A stretch of 8,329 bases of DNA from positions 1 through 8,329 of the forward strand of contig JAILGR010000112.1 in the NCBI GenBank assembly GCA_024696565.1, written 5' to 3'. Positions 1 to 6,332 of the stretch are shown here, one piece after another. Under the pieces are notes generated by a model, which saw only the letters and a list, made by a program, of their open reading frames with translations, ran no database searches and had not been told where the DNA came from. Numbering within the stretch: the first letter of the stretch is position 1; the number at the start of each line of letters is the position of its first letter. The position numbers were made by a program, and so were the translations under genes. The DNA is from Acholeplasmatales bacterium (GTDB taxonomy: Bacteria; Bacillota_I; Bacilli_A; Acholeplasmatales; Anaeroplasmataceae).

Positions 1-437
1 CCATATTTATGAATATTATTATATTTATAATCTTCATATTTAGAAAAGATTTCTAAAGCTTCATCTATATTTACGAAAATTGGCACTAAACCTGCTTCTT
101 TTTCTTCTTTTGTTAAATTTTGTTGTGATTTACCTTCTAATAAATTACAAATGAAATAATGGTTAATATGACACCAATTATCAAAATATTCTTCTATATC
201 TAAATATAATTCTTTTGCCTCTACTAAATAACCTGTTTCTTCATGTAATTCTCTTTCGCAAGCATCAGATAATGTTTCTAAACCTTCCTTACCACCACCA
301 GGTAATAAATATAGGTCATATTTTTTCATATAAGATAATAATATCTTATCTTCTTTAATAACAATACCTCTAGATGCATGACGCAAAACTTCTACTTTAT
401 TAGTAAAATCATCATATACTAATTTAATTGTTCTCAT
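1..437 (-). CDS. Nudix hydrolase, 3' end cut by window edge
   Basis: I translated this frame by hand; it is open from ATG at 437 to the window edge (145 complete codons), so the C-terminus is missing. Residues 48-70 fit the Nudix box GX5EX7REUXEEXGU exactly (G48, E54, then REL at 62-64, EE at 66-67, TG at 68-69), apart from Tyr in the last hydrophobic place. This motif binds the metal and catalyses hydrolysis of a nucleoside diphosphate linked to another moiety. The preceding LLPGGG at 44-49 is the usual strand and loop before the box. The start is supported by AGGAG at 443-447, 5 nt upstream. The gene lies just behind the pta terminator, with no room for its own promoter in between. The substrate cannot be told from the sequence. 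Family assignment is firm; function is generic. Confidence 0.9.
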   Translation of the reverse strand, partial: MRTIKLVYDDFTNKVEVLRHASRGIVIKEDKILLSYMKKYDLYLLPGGGKEGLETLSDACERELHEETGYLVEAKELYLDIEEYFDNWCHINHYFICNLLEGKSQQNLTKEEKEAGLVPIFVNIDEALEIFSKYEDYKYNNIHKY

Positions 438-460
438 TAATACTCCTAAAAAAATCCATT

Positions 461-484
461 AAAAAAACCTCCAAAGAGGTTTTT
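461..484 (-). terminator. Intrinsic terminator after pta
   Basis: Minus-strand hairpin with arms AAAAACCTC and GAGGTTTTT (484-476 with 471-463) around a 4-nt loop, continuing into a run of seven T on the 3' side. It begins 2 nt after the pta stop codon. Shape, position and T-run all fit Rho-independent termination of pta transcripts. Confidence 0.88.
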
Positions 485-486
485 AA

Positions 487-1506
487 TTATTCAGCCATAC
501 CAGCAGTGATGATTGCCATCTTGTAAACTTCATCTGCGTTACAACCACGAGATAAGTCATTGATTGGCGCATTTAAGCCCTGTAAAATAGGACCATAAGC
601 TTCATATCCACCAAGTCTTTGAGCAATCTTGTAACCAATGTTACCAGCTTCAATACATGGGAAAATGAATGTATTAGCTTGACCTGCAACCTTTGAATCA
701 GGACACTTAGTCTTAGCTACTACAGGAGATACAGCAGCGTCAAATTGGAATTCACCATCTACTACTAATTCAGGGTCTAATGCTTTTGCCTCTAATACAG
801 CATCATGACTTAATTTAACAGTTCCACCCTTACCAGAACCATATGTAGAGAATGATAATACTGCAACTTTTGGATCAATACCGAAGAAAGCAGCAGTCTT
901 AGCTGTTTCAACAGCAACCTCACCTAATTTTCTAGCAGCTGTAACAGTTACATTACCTTGAGCATCAATTGAATCTTCATAAGCAATATTAATTGCACAG
1001 TCACCCATTGCAAGTTTTTCTTCTACACCATCTTTATTTCTAAATAAGATGAAGCAAGATGATACTAAGTTAGCACCCTTCTTAGTCTTTACTAATTGTA
1101 ATGCTGGTCTAACAGTATCTGCAGTTGAATAAGTAGCACCACCAAGTAATGTATCTGCAAGACCCATCTTAACTAGCATTGTACCAAAATAGTTAGACTT
1201 AGATAAAGAGTTTCTGCAATCCTCAGCAGTCATTTTTCCTCTTCTTAATTCAACCATCTTTGTTACCATATTATCCATATCAGGATATGTTAATGGATCT
1301 AAAATTTGAGCTTTAGAAATATCAAAATTTCCTTCTTTTGCAGCAGCCTTAACTTCATCAACGTTACCACAAAGAATTACGTCCATTAAATCTTCAGCTA
1401 ATAATCTAGCTGCAGCTGATAAAATTCTTTTGTCTGTTCCTTCTGTAAGAACGATAGTTTTTTTCTTAGCCTTTAAATTAGCTAATAATTTATCAAACAT
1501 ACTCAT
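487..1506 (-). CDS. pta: Phosphate acetyltransferase (EC 2.3.1.8)
   Basis: Interconverts acetyl-CoA plus phosphate and acetyl phosphate plus CoA in the cytoplasm; with acetate kinase it makes ATP and acetate. Numbering from ATG 1506 gives 339 residues, normal for the short single-domain Firmicutes enzyme. Visible family signatures are STADTVRPAL at 127-136, LSFSTYGSGK at 217-226, VDGEFQFDAA at 249-258, the IFP...AGNIGYK stretch at 281-293, and GPILQGLNAPINDLSRG at 305-321, which holds the active-site NDLSRG motif. A longer in-frame TTG start at 1521 is rejected because the GGAGG at 1515-1519 would then lie inside the coding sequence; that site is 8 nt from ATG 1506. The gene has its own SigA-type promoter, a cre-like site and a terminator, so it is probably monocistronic and carbon-regulated. 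No acetate kinase gene is visible here. Product call is very secure. Confidence 0.97.
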   Translation of the reverse strand: MSMFDKLLANLKAKKKTIVLTEGTDKRILSAAARLLAEDLMDVILCGNVDEVKAAAKEGNFDISKAQILDPLTYPDMDNMVTKMVELRRGKMTAEDCRNSLSKSNYFGTMLVKMGLADTLLGGATYSTADTVRPALQLVKTKKGANLVSSCFILFRNKDGVEEKLAMGDCAINIAYEDSIDAQGNVTVTAARKLGEVAVETAKTAAFFGIDPKVAVLSFSTYGSGKGGTVKLSHDAVLEAKALDPELVVDGEFQFDAAVSPVVAKTKCPDSKVAGQANTFIFPCIEAGNIGYKIAQRLGGYEAYGPILQGLNAPINDLSRGCNADEVYKMAIITAGMAE

Positions 1507-1514
1507 TAATATAA

Positions 1515-1519
1515 CCTCC
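1515..1519 (-). promoter_or_regulatory. Ribosome binding site that fixes the pta start
   Basis: GGAGG on the minus strand, 8 nt before ATG 1506. It overlaps the first codons of the longer TTG reading (1521), so it decides in favour of the shorter protein beginning MSMFDK. ATG 1500 would leave 14 nt, which is too far. Confidence 0.88.
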
Positions 1520-1543
1520 AAAGTTTTTAAAACACCATAAGTT

Positions 1544-1572
1544 ATTGTATGCTTTTTTTATTAATTAGTCAA
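1544..1572 (-). promoter_or_regulatory. SigA-type promoter of pta
   Basis: Minus strand: -35 TTGACT at 1572-1567, a 17-nt spacer, and -10 TACAAT at 1549-1544. Each hexamer matches the consensus at 5 of 6 positions and the spacing is optimal. Transcription should start near 1537, giving a leader of about 30 nt before ATG 1506. This is the best promoter in the window. Confidence 0.87.
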
Positions 1573-1575
1573 TAA

Positions 1576-1590
1576 TTGCAAACGTTATTT
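1576..1590. promoter_or_regulatory. Candidate CcpA catabolite-responsive element (cre) upstream of pta
   Basis: Plus-strand TTGCAAACGTTATTT fits the cre consensus WTGNAANCGNWNNCW at 14 of 15 positions; the penultimate C is T. It lies 3 bp upstream of the -35 box of the pta promoter, centred near -46 from the predicted start. In B. subtilis pta and ackA are activated by CcpA from upstream cre sites, so activation is the likely role. No CcpA gene is in the window, so binding is inferred. Confidence 0.6.
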
Positions 1591-1591
1591 T

Positions 1592-1609
1592 ATAAGATTA
1601 AAATCTTAT
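1592..1609. repeat. AT-rich inverted repeat at the end of the HTH gene
   Basis: ATAAGAT (1592-1598) and ATCTTAT (1603-1609) form a perfect 7-bp inverted repeat with a 4-nt loop. It overlaps the stop codon of the HTH gene. The minus strand has AAAATAACG after it rather than a T-run, so it is not a convincing terminator; it could be a weak 3'-end hairpin or chance in AT-rich sequence. Confidence 0.4.
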
Positions 1610-2286
1610 TTATCTTTTTTTGAAGCTAATACACTATCTACTACTCTAGCAATTACATAATATACTGGGATAGTAATAAACAATACCCAAAGTGGATGCC
1701 AAAAGCCTACAAAAGTATTTCCAAAAATACTATATTCTACATTTTCAAATCTTTTACCTAAAAAACAATATATAAATACAACTAATAAAGGATATAAAAA
1801 TCTAGACATTCTTCTTAACTTAATCGCATCATATAGTGATGATACCATTGGGATTAATAAAAATAATACCCAATAACAACTCCAACCATATGGGCTTAAA
1901 AATCCAACTATTAAATAAGCAATAACACAAATAAATAACATTGAACCATCTAAGATAGCCTTAATTGGTTGCATCTTCTTATTTTGATTATCATCATCTA
2001 AGTCATCATCATCTAATACTTCTTGATCTAATTCCTTATCTTCTTTTTCTTCAATTGGATTTTCCAAATTAAATTCTAAAGACTTTTCAGTATTTAATAA
2101 TTCATCTAAGCTTACACCATATAATTTAGCTAAAGATATTAAATTATCTGTATCTGGTGAAGCTTCCGCTCTTTCCCATTTAGAAACAGCTTGTCTAGAT
2201 ATACCAAGCTTATCAGCAACATCCTCTTGAGATAATCCATTTTTCTTTCTTAATTCATATAAACGATTTGCAGTTTCAATATTCAT
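1606..2286 (-). CDS. XRE-family HTH regulator with C-terminal membrane domain
   Basis: Numbering from ATG 2286 gives 226 residues. Residues 4-66 are a Cro/CI-type helix-turn-helix: LRKKNGLSQEDVADKLGIS followed by RQAVSKWERAEASP, typical of DNA-binding XRE proteins. An acidic linker follows (about 75-102, including DDDDLDDD), then four hydrophobic segments at roughly 112-130, 136-153, 163-176 and 192-213, so the protein should be a membrane-anchored DNA-binding regulator. Segments two and four share the pattern WVLFxxIPx, suggesting an internal duplication. The start at 2286 is preferred over ATG 2292 because AGGAGG is 8 nt away rather than 2. Its leader holds inverted repeats that could be its own operator, and it lies directly upstream of pta on the same strand with no clear terminator. 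Signal, target genes and name are unknown; the domain call is firm. Confidence 0.9.
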   Translation of the reverse strand: MNIETANRLYELRKKNGLSQEDVADKLGISRQAVSKWERAEASPDTDNLISLAKLYGVSLDELLNTEKSLEFNLENPIEEKEDKELDQEVLDDDDLDDDNQNKKMQPIKAILDGSMLFICVIAYLIVGFLSPYGWSCYWVLFLLIPMVSSLYDAIKLRRMSRFLYPLLVVFIYCFLGKRFENVEYSIFGNTFVGFWHPLWVLFITIPVYYVIARVVDSVLASKKDK

Positions 2287-2294
2287 AATCATTT

Positions 2295-2300
2295 CCTCCT
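2295..2300 (-). promoter_or_regulatory. Ribosome binding site that fixes the HTH gene start
   Basis: AGGAGG on the minus strand lies 8 nt before ATG 2286 and only 2 nt before the alternative ATG 2292, so translation should begin at 2286. Confidence 0.82.
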
Positions 2301-2338
2301 TATTTGCATCTTCATTACATCATTTTTTATAATGTATT

Positions 2339-2353
2339 ACTAGCAATTCTAGT
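2339..2353. repeat. Inverted repeat ACTAG-n5-CTAGT in the HTH gene leader
   Basis: Perfect 5-bp arms ACTAG (2339-2343) and CTAGT (2349-2353) around a 5-bp spacer. Its centre lies 26 bp from that of the neighbouring GCAAC-n5-GTTGC repeat. It could be an operator half of the downstream regulator; nothing in the sequence proves binding. Confidence 0.4.
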
Positions 2354-2364
2354 TTGAAAAGGTA

Positions 2365-2379
2365 GCAACTTTAGGTTGC
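2365..2379. repeat. Inverted repeat GCAAC-n5-GTTGC, possible autoregulatory operator
   Basis: Perfect arms GCAAC (2365-2369) and GTTGC (2375-2379) with a 5-bp spacer, about 80 bp upstream of the HTH gene start. It is notably richer in G and C than its surroundings. Short dyads in the leader of an XRE gene are often operators for its own product; that role is inferred here. Confidence 0.45.
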
Positions 2380-2395
2380 AAAGGCCAAAAATAAG

Positions 2396-2432
2396 CTATT
2401 TTTATATAAAAATCACTATTTTTTTATAAAAA
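2396..2432. repeat. Two 17-bp direct repeats, 20-bp period
   Basis: Plus-strand units at 2396-2412 and 2416-2432 share CTATTTTT at the left and TATAAAAA at the right and differ at one position of 17. The first contains the perfect palindrome TTTTTATATAAAAA (2399-2412). A 20-bp period puts both on nearly the same helix face, which suits paired protein binding or DNA curvature. Slippage in AT-rich DNA is an alternative. Confidence 0.5.
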
Positions 2433-2451
2433 GTTACCATAAATATGATAA
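2423..2451 (-). promoter_or_regulatory. Weak candidate promoter of the HTH gene
   Basis: Minus strand TTATCA (2451-2446), 17-nt spacer, TATAAA (2428-2423): 4 of 6 and 5 of 6 consensus matches. Its -10 lies inside the direct repeat. An alternative is an extended -10, TGATAGAAT, at 2486-2478. Either would give a leader of 130 to 185 nt. In sequence this AT-rich such matches arise easily, so only one, or neither, may be real. Confidence 0.33.
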
Positions 2452-2502
2452 ATAATAGATTTTACAATACTTACATTATTCTATCATATATATTTCTATT
2501 TT

Positions 2503-2528
2503 AAAAGAAAAAAGGAGTTTAACTCCTC
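2503..2528 (-). terminator. Intrinsic terminator ending the rimP-infB-mrp-methyltransferase operon
   Basis: Minus-strand stem AGGAGT (2527-2522), loop TAA, stem ACTCCT (2518-2513), then TTTTTCTTTT. It lies 5 nt after the methyltransferase stop codon and before the HTH gene leader. The stem is short but the T-tract is good and no other terminator separates the genes upstream, so it probably marks the 3' end of the long operon. Confidence 0.82.
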
Positions 2529-2532
2529 TTTA

Positions 2533-3249
2533 CTAGTTCTTATGTAATAATAATACCTTTGAATAGGAAAAACTCTTAAATTCTAAGAATAGATTATACC
2601 AATATAATTTTTCCATACCTCTGAATGTTCTTCTTTGTTTAACGAAATCAAGATCCTTATTAATAGCTGTAAAGTCCTTAATATTCATAGCTAGTGTTTG
2701 GTTATCATTAGGTTTAGTTACAGTTTCAACCATAATAGTAACATTCTTAAAATATTTACAAATATTATCTATTAATTCAACTACTTTTTCTTTTTCTTGG
2801 TACATAATAAAGTCTTCTAATACTATTAGTCTAGTTGGACTTGATGTTTTAATCTCTTCAAACCAAGAATAATCAAATGGATCTTTATCAATATATTTTT
2901 CATCTCTATATTGACTATAGAAAGTGTTTAATTCAGAATTTCCTACATAATACCAATTAGTATTAGCTTTTTTAATTCTATATTTTCTTGTATCTAGGCC
3001 ATTACCAATATTAATAATTGAAGCATTAGAATTAAATCTAATATAATCTTCCATTACTTCATCAAAAGTCAATAAAGTAGCTAAATACTTTTCAGATACT
3101 TTTTTATCGACATTCATTTCTTTTAAATCAAGCTTTTCAAATAAGACTTCTGCTTCTAAATCTTTAAATTTTTTCTTTTCATCTTTAGAATAAAGATTTC
3201 TTATATATAATTTTTGAAGCTCTAATTGTTTTAATTCTTCAAAGGTCAT
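2533..3249 (-). CDS. LCM/PPM-like class I SAM-dependent methyltransferase, possibly degenerate
   Basis: 238 residues, somewhat short for the leucine carboxyl methyltransferase-like family (Pfam LCM, PF04072). The family's SAM motif I is clear: INIGNGLDTRKYRI at 79-92, compared with the usual NLGAGLDTRFYR. VLEDFIMYQEKEKV at 143-156 corresponds to the later E-G-x-x-MYL motif. The expected acidic residue after the second strand (the D of a VDLPEV-type stretch, which contacts the SAM ribose) is missing: the sequence reads WYYVGNSEL at 99-107. Cofactor binding may therefore be altered or lost. It is the last gene of the operon, 11 nt behind mrp, with GAGGAG 5 nt before its ATG and overlapping the mrp stop region, and it is followed by a terminator. 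Substrate is unknown; small molecules or protein carboxyl groups are the family's usual targets. The fold assignment is moderately firm. Confidence 0.75.
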   Translation of the reverse strand: MTFEELKQLELQKLYIRNLYSKDEKKKFKDLEAEVLFEKLDLKEMNVDKKVSEKYLATLLTFDEVMEDYIRFNSNASIINIGNGLDTRKYRIKKANTNWYYVGNSELNTFYSQYRDEKYIDKDPFDYSWFEEIKTSSPTRLIVLEDFIMYQEKEKVVELIDNICKYFKNVTIMVETVTKPNDNQTLAMNIKDFTAINKDLDFVKQRRTFRGMEKLYWYNLFLEFKSFSYSKVLLLHKN

Positions 3250-3260
3250 AATTACTCCTC

Positions 3261-4100
3261 TTATAATAAATCTCTATTTAATTTACCAAATTTCTTAATT
3301 ACATCAACTGTAGGCTTTATAAAGTTTGTATCAATATCTTCAATTCTTCCTTCATCTACTAATTTAGCATTTTCTGGATTGATAGGTAAGTTTTGAATTG
3401 GTAATATATCATAATGGAAAGCCACTTCATCTAATTTAGATGGCCCAAATGGATATATTTTTTCATTACAGCATGGGCAATTCATATAGCTCATATTTTC
3501 TACTAAACCAATGATTTTTACATTCATTTGGTTACACATTGATACAGCCTTACCAACTATCATCTTAACTAAGTCTTGAGGTGTAGATACAATAATTACT
3601 CCATCCACTGGAATAGATTGGAATACTGTTAAGGCAACATCACCAGTTCCTGGTGGCATATCTACAAATAGATAATCAATATCTCCCCAACAAGTATCAG
3701 AATAAAATTGTTTAATTGCCCCACCAATAACAGGGCCTCTCCATAATACTGGAGTTTCTTCATCTTGTAATAAAAGATTAATTGATATCATTTTAATACC
3801 AAGTTTAGATACTGATGGATACATTGTATCTTCTGTACCCTTAATTTCTTCAGTTACACCAAAAGATTTAGGAATTGATGGACCTGTAATATCTGAATCT
3901 AAGATACCAACTTTATATCCTTCTTTGGCAAATTGTGTTGCTAGAAGCGATGTAACCAAAGACTTTCCTACACCACCCTTACCTGATACTACACCAATAA
4001 TTTTTTTAATTTTTGAATCTTTTGGGGCCTTCGCAAGTAATGATTTATTCTTATCACAAGATTGGCTACAACTATCACAATTATGGTCACAACTAGACAT
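3261..4100 (-). CDS. mrp: Mrp/NBP35-family iron-sulfur cluster carrier ATPase
   Basis: 279 residues. A cysteine-rich N-terminal tail (C4, C8, C11, C15; spacing CX3CX2CX3C) precedes a deviant Walker A, GKGGVGKS at 40-47 with the signature lysine K41. Other family marks are DSDITGPSIP at 68-77, WRGPVIGGAIKQFY at 120-133, the Walker B/switch region VDMPPGTGD at 146-154, and VSTPQDLVKM at 171-180. CPCC at 208-211 supplies the conserved CX2C (C208, C211) that bridges a cluster at the dimer interface in Mrp/ApbC/NBP35 proteins. It probably carries Fe-S clusters to apoproteins in the cytoplasm. The gene starts 1 nt after the rbfA stop, and its AGGAG sits inside the last rbfA codons, so translation is likely coupled. 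No SUF or ISC gene lies nearby. Family is secure; clients are unknown. Confidence 0.93.
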   Translation of the reverse strand: MSSCDHNCDSCSQSCDKNKSLLAKAPKDSKIKKIIGVVSGKGGVGKSLVTSLLATQFAKEGYKVGILDSDITGPSIPKSFGVTEEIKGTEDTMYPSVSKLGIKMISINLLLQDEETPVLWRGPVIGGAIKQFYSDTCWGDIDYLFVDMPPGTGDVALTVFQSIPVDGVIIVSTPQDLVKMIVGKAVSMCNQMNVKIIGLVENMSYMNCPCCNEKIYPFGPSKLDEVAFHYDILPIQNLPINPENAKLVDEGRIEDIDTNFIKPTVDVIKKFGKLNRDLL

Positions 4101-4101
4101 T

Positions 4102-4491
4102 TTAATTCTCCTCTTCTTTAATACCTAAAGCCTCTTGATTGGCTTTTATTTCTTTATCATGTTCATGAATGCCTAAAATTAAATCATTAATATGATTACC
4201 ATAATCTAGAGATGTATCTCTTTTAAATATTAATTCAGGCATTTTTCTTGCTTTAAGCTTTTTAGCAAGCTGACTTCTTAAATAACCCTTACAATCTTCA
4301 AGGGCTTTTTGATAATTTTCTTCCTTTCCTTGATAGAAAGTATAATAAATTGTCATAAATGATAAATCATTAGTAATTCTTACTTCAGTTACTGTTACGC
4401 TTGAAAGGTGTTTATTTTTAGCGTCTTGTCTTAAGATAATTGATAATTCTCTTAAGGCGTTAGATTCTAATCTTTGTAAACTTAATCCCAT
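4102..4491 (-). CDS. rbfA: Ribosome-binding factor A
   Basis: 129 residues, a normal length for RbfA, a small KH-fold protein that binds the 30S subunit and helps mature the 16S rRNA 5' end. Family features: the N-terminal helix QRLESNALRELSIILRQD (6-23), the VTVTEVRITNDLSFMTIYYT strands (32-51) and the C-terminal LIFKRDTSLDYGNHINDLI (87-105), matching the usual P-x-L-x-F-x-x-D-x-S pattern. Its ATG overlaps the infB stop by one base (TAATG); AAGGAG lies 11 nt upstream, rather far, so re-initiation after infB is likely. The acidic C-terminal end EEEN also encodes the ribosome binding site of mrp. In B. subtilis ylxP lies between infB and rbfA, and truB follows; neither is so here. Confidence 0.95.
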   Translation of the reverse strand: MGLSLQRLESNALRELSIILRQDAKNKHLSSVTVTEVRITNDLSFMTIYYTFYQGKEENYQKALEDCKGYLRSQLAKKLKARKMPELIFKRDTSLDYGNHINDLILGIHEHDKEIKANQEALGIKEEEN

Positions 4492-6323
4492 TATCTTGGA
4501 ATCTCCTTCATAATTGATGCTTCAATAACATCGCCTTCTTTAATATCATTAAAGTTCTCGATGCCAACACCGCATTCAAATCCATATTTAACTTCTTTAA
4601 CATCATCTTTAAATCTTCTTAAAGAAGCCATCTTTCCTTCAAATATAACAACACCATCACGTAAAATACGAACTAATGAATTTCTTTCAATTACACCATC
4701 TGTTACATAGCATCCTGCAATAGTACCAATCTTAGAAATCTTAAATGTACTTCTAACTTCAGCTTGACCAGTAACAACTTCTTCATATTCAGGGTCAAGT
4801 AGACCATTACATGCAGCTTCAATATCTTCAATAACTTTATAAATAATGTTATATAAACGGATTTCAACACCCTTAGTTTGAGCCTCCTGTCTAACAGGAG
4901 CCATAGGACGAACGTTAAAGCCGATGATGATTGCATTAGAAGCTTCTGCTAAAGTTACATCAGTATCAGTTATTGCACCTACTGTTGCACGGATAATATT
5001 AACAGATACATCTTCTTTTGTAATCTTTTCTAGTGATGCTTTTAATGCTTCAACTGAACCTTGAACATCACCTTTAATAATTAAATTTAAAATCTTTTCT
5101 TTATTTTGTTCAGCATTCTTAAATAATTCTTCTAATGAAGTAGCCTTCTTAGCTGATGCTTCTTGCATCTTAGATCTTTGTAATCTTGCCTCTGCAGTTT
5201 CTCTTGCCATCTTTTCAGATGCAAAGACCATGAACTTATCACCAGCCATAGGTACATCATTTAAGCCTGTAACAGCAACTGGTTGAGAAGGTAGTGCTTC
5301 TTGGAAGCGTGAATGATGGTCATCTTCCATCGTTCTAATTCTACCCCATGTATTACCACAAACAACACAATCACCAATCTTTAGTGTACCATTTTGAACT
5401 AAGAATGTCGCAACAGGACCTCTACCTTTATCTAACTGAGCTTCAATAACACTACCCATAGCTAAACGAGAAGGATTAGCTTTTAATTCTTTCATTTCAG
5501 CTACTAATTGAATCATTTCTAGTAAGTTATCAACGCCAGTACCCTTTAAGGCACTAATAGGACAGAAAATAGTATCTCCACCCCAATCTTCAGCTAATAG
5601 TCCATAATTAGCTAATTCTTGTTTTACTCTATCTGGATTAGCAGTTGGCTTATCCATTTTATTTACTGCAACAATAATTGGACATCCTGCAGCCTTAGCA
5701 TGGGCAATGGCCTCTTCAGTTTGAGGCATTACACCATCATCAGCAGCTACAACTAAAATAACGATATCTGTTATTTGAGCACCACGAGCACGCATTTGTG
5801 TGAAAGCCGCATGGCCTGGAGTATCAACAAATGAAATTACAAATCCATTATGGTTAACTTGGTAAGCACCAATATGTTGAGTAATTCCTCCTGCTTCTCC
5901 CTTTGCTACTCTAGAATTACGAATTGTATCTAAAAGAGTAGTTTTACCATGGTCAACGTGTCCCATAATAGTAACTACTGGTGGACGACTAACAAGGTTT
6001 TCTTCTTCATCTTCGATAACCATTTCATCAAAACGGGTAGCATCAGTAATTACCTCATCTTTTAATTCAAAACCAAAATCCATTGCTACAAGCTCAATAG
6101 TCTCTCTATCAATAGTTTGGTTTTGAGAAGCCATAATACCTAGCTGCATAAGCTTCATAATTATTTGGGCATTTGTTTTTCCTAAACCATTTGCTACATC
6201 AGCAACAGTCATATCTGGCTTATAAGTTAAAATACCCTTTTGCTTATTATCTTCCTTCTTCTTTCCTTTTTGTTGTGGGATGTTAGAAGTTCTTGTTTCC
6301 TTTTTCGCCGGTTTTTTCGCCAC
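4491..6323 (-). CDS. infB: Translation initiation factor IF-2
   Basis: 610 residues; GTPase that brings formyl-Met-tRNA to the 30S subunit and promotes 50S joining. A short lysine-rich tail (1-30) is followed by an IF2-N domain (about 32-86). The G domain has G1 GHVDHGKT (121-128), G2 around GGIT (145-148), G3 DTPGH (167-171), G4 NKMD (221-224) and G5 SAL (257-259). Domains II to IV follow; the last holds the fMet-tRNA-binding stretch [14 protein letters not shown] (580-593). It is shorter than B. subtilis IF-2 (716) because the N-terminal extension is minimal, as in reduced low-GC genomes. It starts with GTG at 6323, preceded by AAGGTGA with normal spacing, 9 nt after the ylxQ stop. The stop overlaps the rbfA start. 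No missing motif. Confidence 0.98.
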   Translation of the reverse strand: MAKKPAKKETRTSNIPQQKGKKKEDNKQKGILTYKPDMTVADVANGLGKTNAQIIMKLMQLGIMASQNQTIDRETIELVAMDFGFELKDEVITDATRFDEMVIEDEEENLVSRPPVVTIMGHVDHGKTTLLDTIRNSRVAKGEAGGITQHIGAYQVNHNGFVISFVDTPGHAAFTQMRARGAQITDIVILVVAADDGVMPQTEEAIAHAKAAGCPIIVAVNKMDKPTANPDRVKQELANYGLLAEDWGGDTIFCPISALKGTGVDNLLEMIQLVAEMKELKANPSRLAMGSVIEAQLDKGRGPVATFLVQNGTLKIGDCVVCGNTWGRIRTMEDDHHSRFQEALPSQPVAVTGLNDVPMAGDKFMVFASEKMARETAEARLQRSKMQEASAKKATSLEELFKNAEQNKEKILNLIIKGDVQGSVEALKASLEKITKEDVSVNIIRATVGAITDTDVTLAEASNAIIIGFNVRPMAPVRQEAQTKGVEIRLYNIIYKVIEDIEAACNGLLDPEYEEVVTGQAEVRSTFKISKIGTIAGCYVTDGVIERNSLVRILRDGVVIFEGKMASLRRFKDDVKEVKYGFECGVGIENFNDIKEGDVIEASIMKEIPR

Positions 6324-6332
6324 AATATCACC

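Noticed and set aside
466..1523. Shared 11-mer AACCTCCAAAG in the pta terminator and pta ribosome binding site, allowing 5'-3' pairing of the mRNA
   Set aside because: Only about six base pairs would form between GAGGTT and AACCTC, and the terminator's own hairpin would win; any GGAGG-containing stem would produce the same match.
1592..1609. Hairpin after the HTH gene as an intrinsic terminator
   Set aside because: The minus strand continues AAAATAACG after the stem, with no T-run, and the stem is entirely weak pairs but for one G-C.
2287..2532. Riboswitch or small RNA in the leader between the HTH gene and the methyltransferase
   Set aside because: No long GC-stable stem or known conserved core is visible; the structure present is short dyads and AT-rich repeats.
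3925..4128. Open frame on the plus strand antisense to mrp
   Set aside because: It lies opposite the well-conserved Walker A and cysteine region of mrp, has no family resemblance, and reflects the complementary codon pattern.
4703..4936. Second open frame on the minus strand inside infB
   Set aside because: Leucine-rich low-complexity product in another frame of a fully conserved IF-2 region; no ribosome binding site and no recognisable domain.
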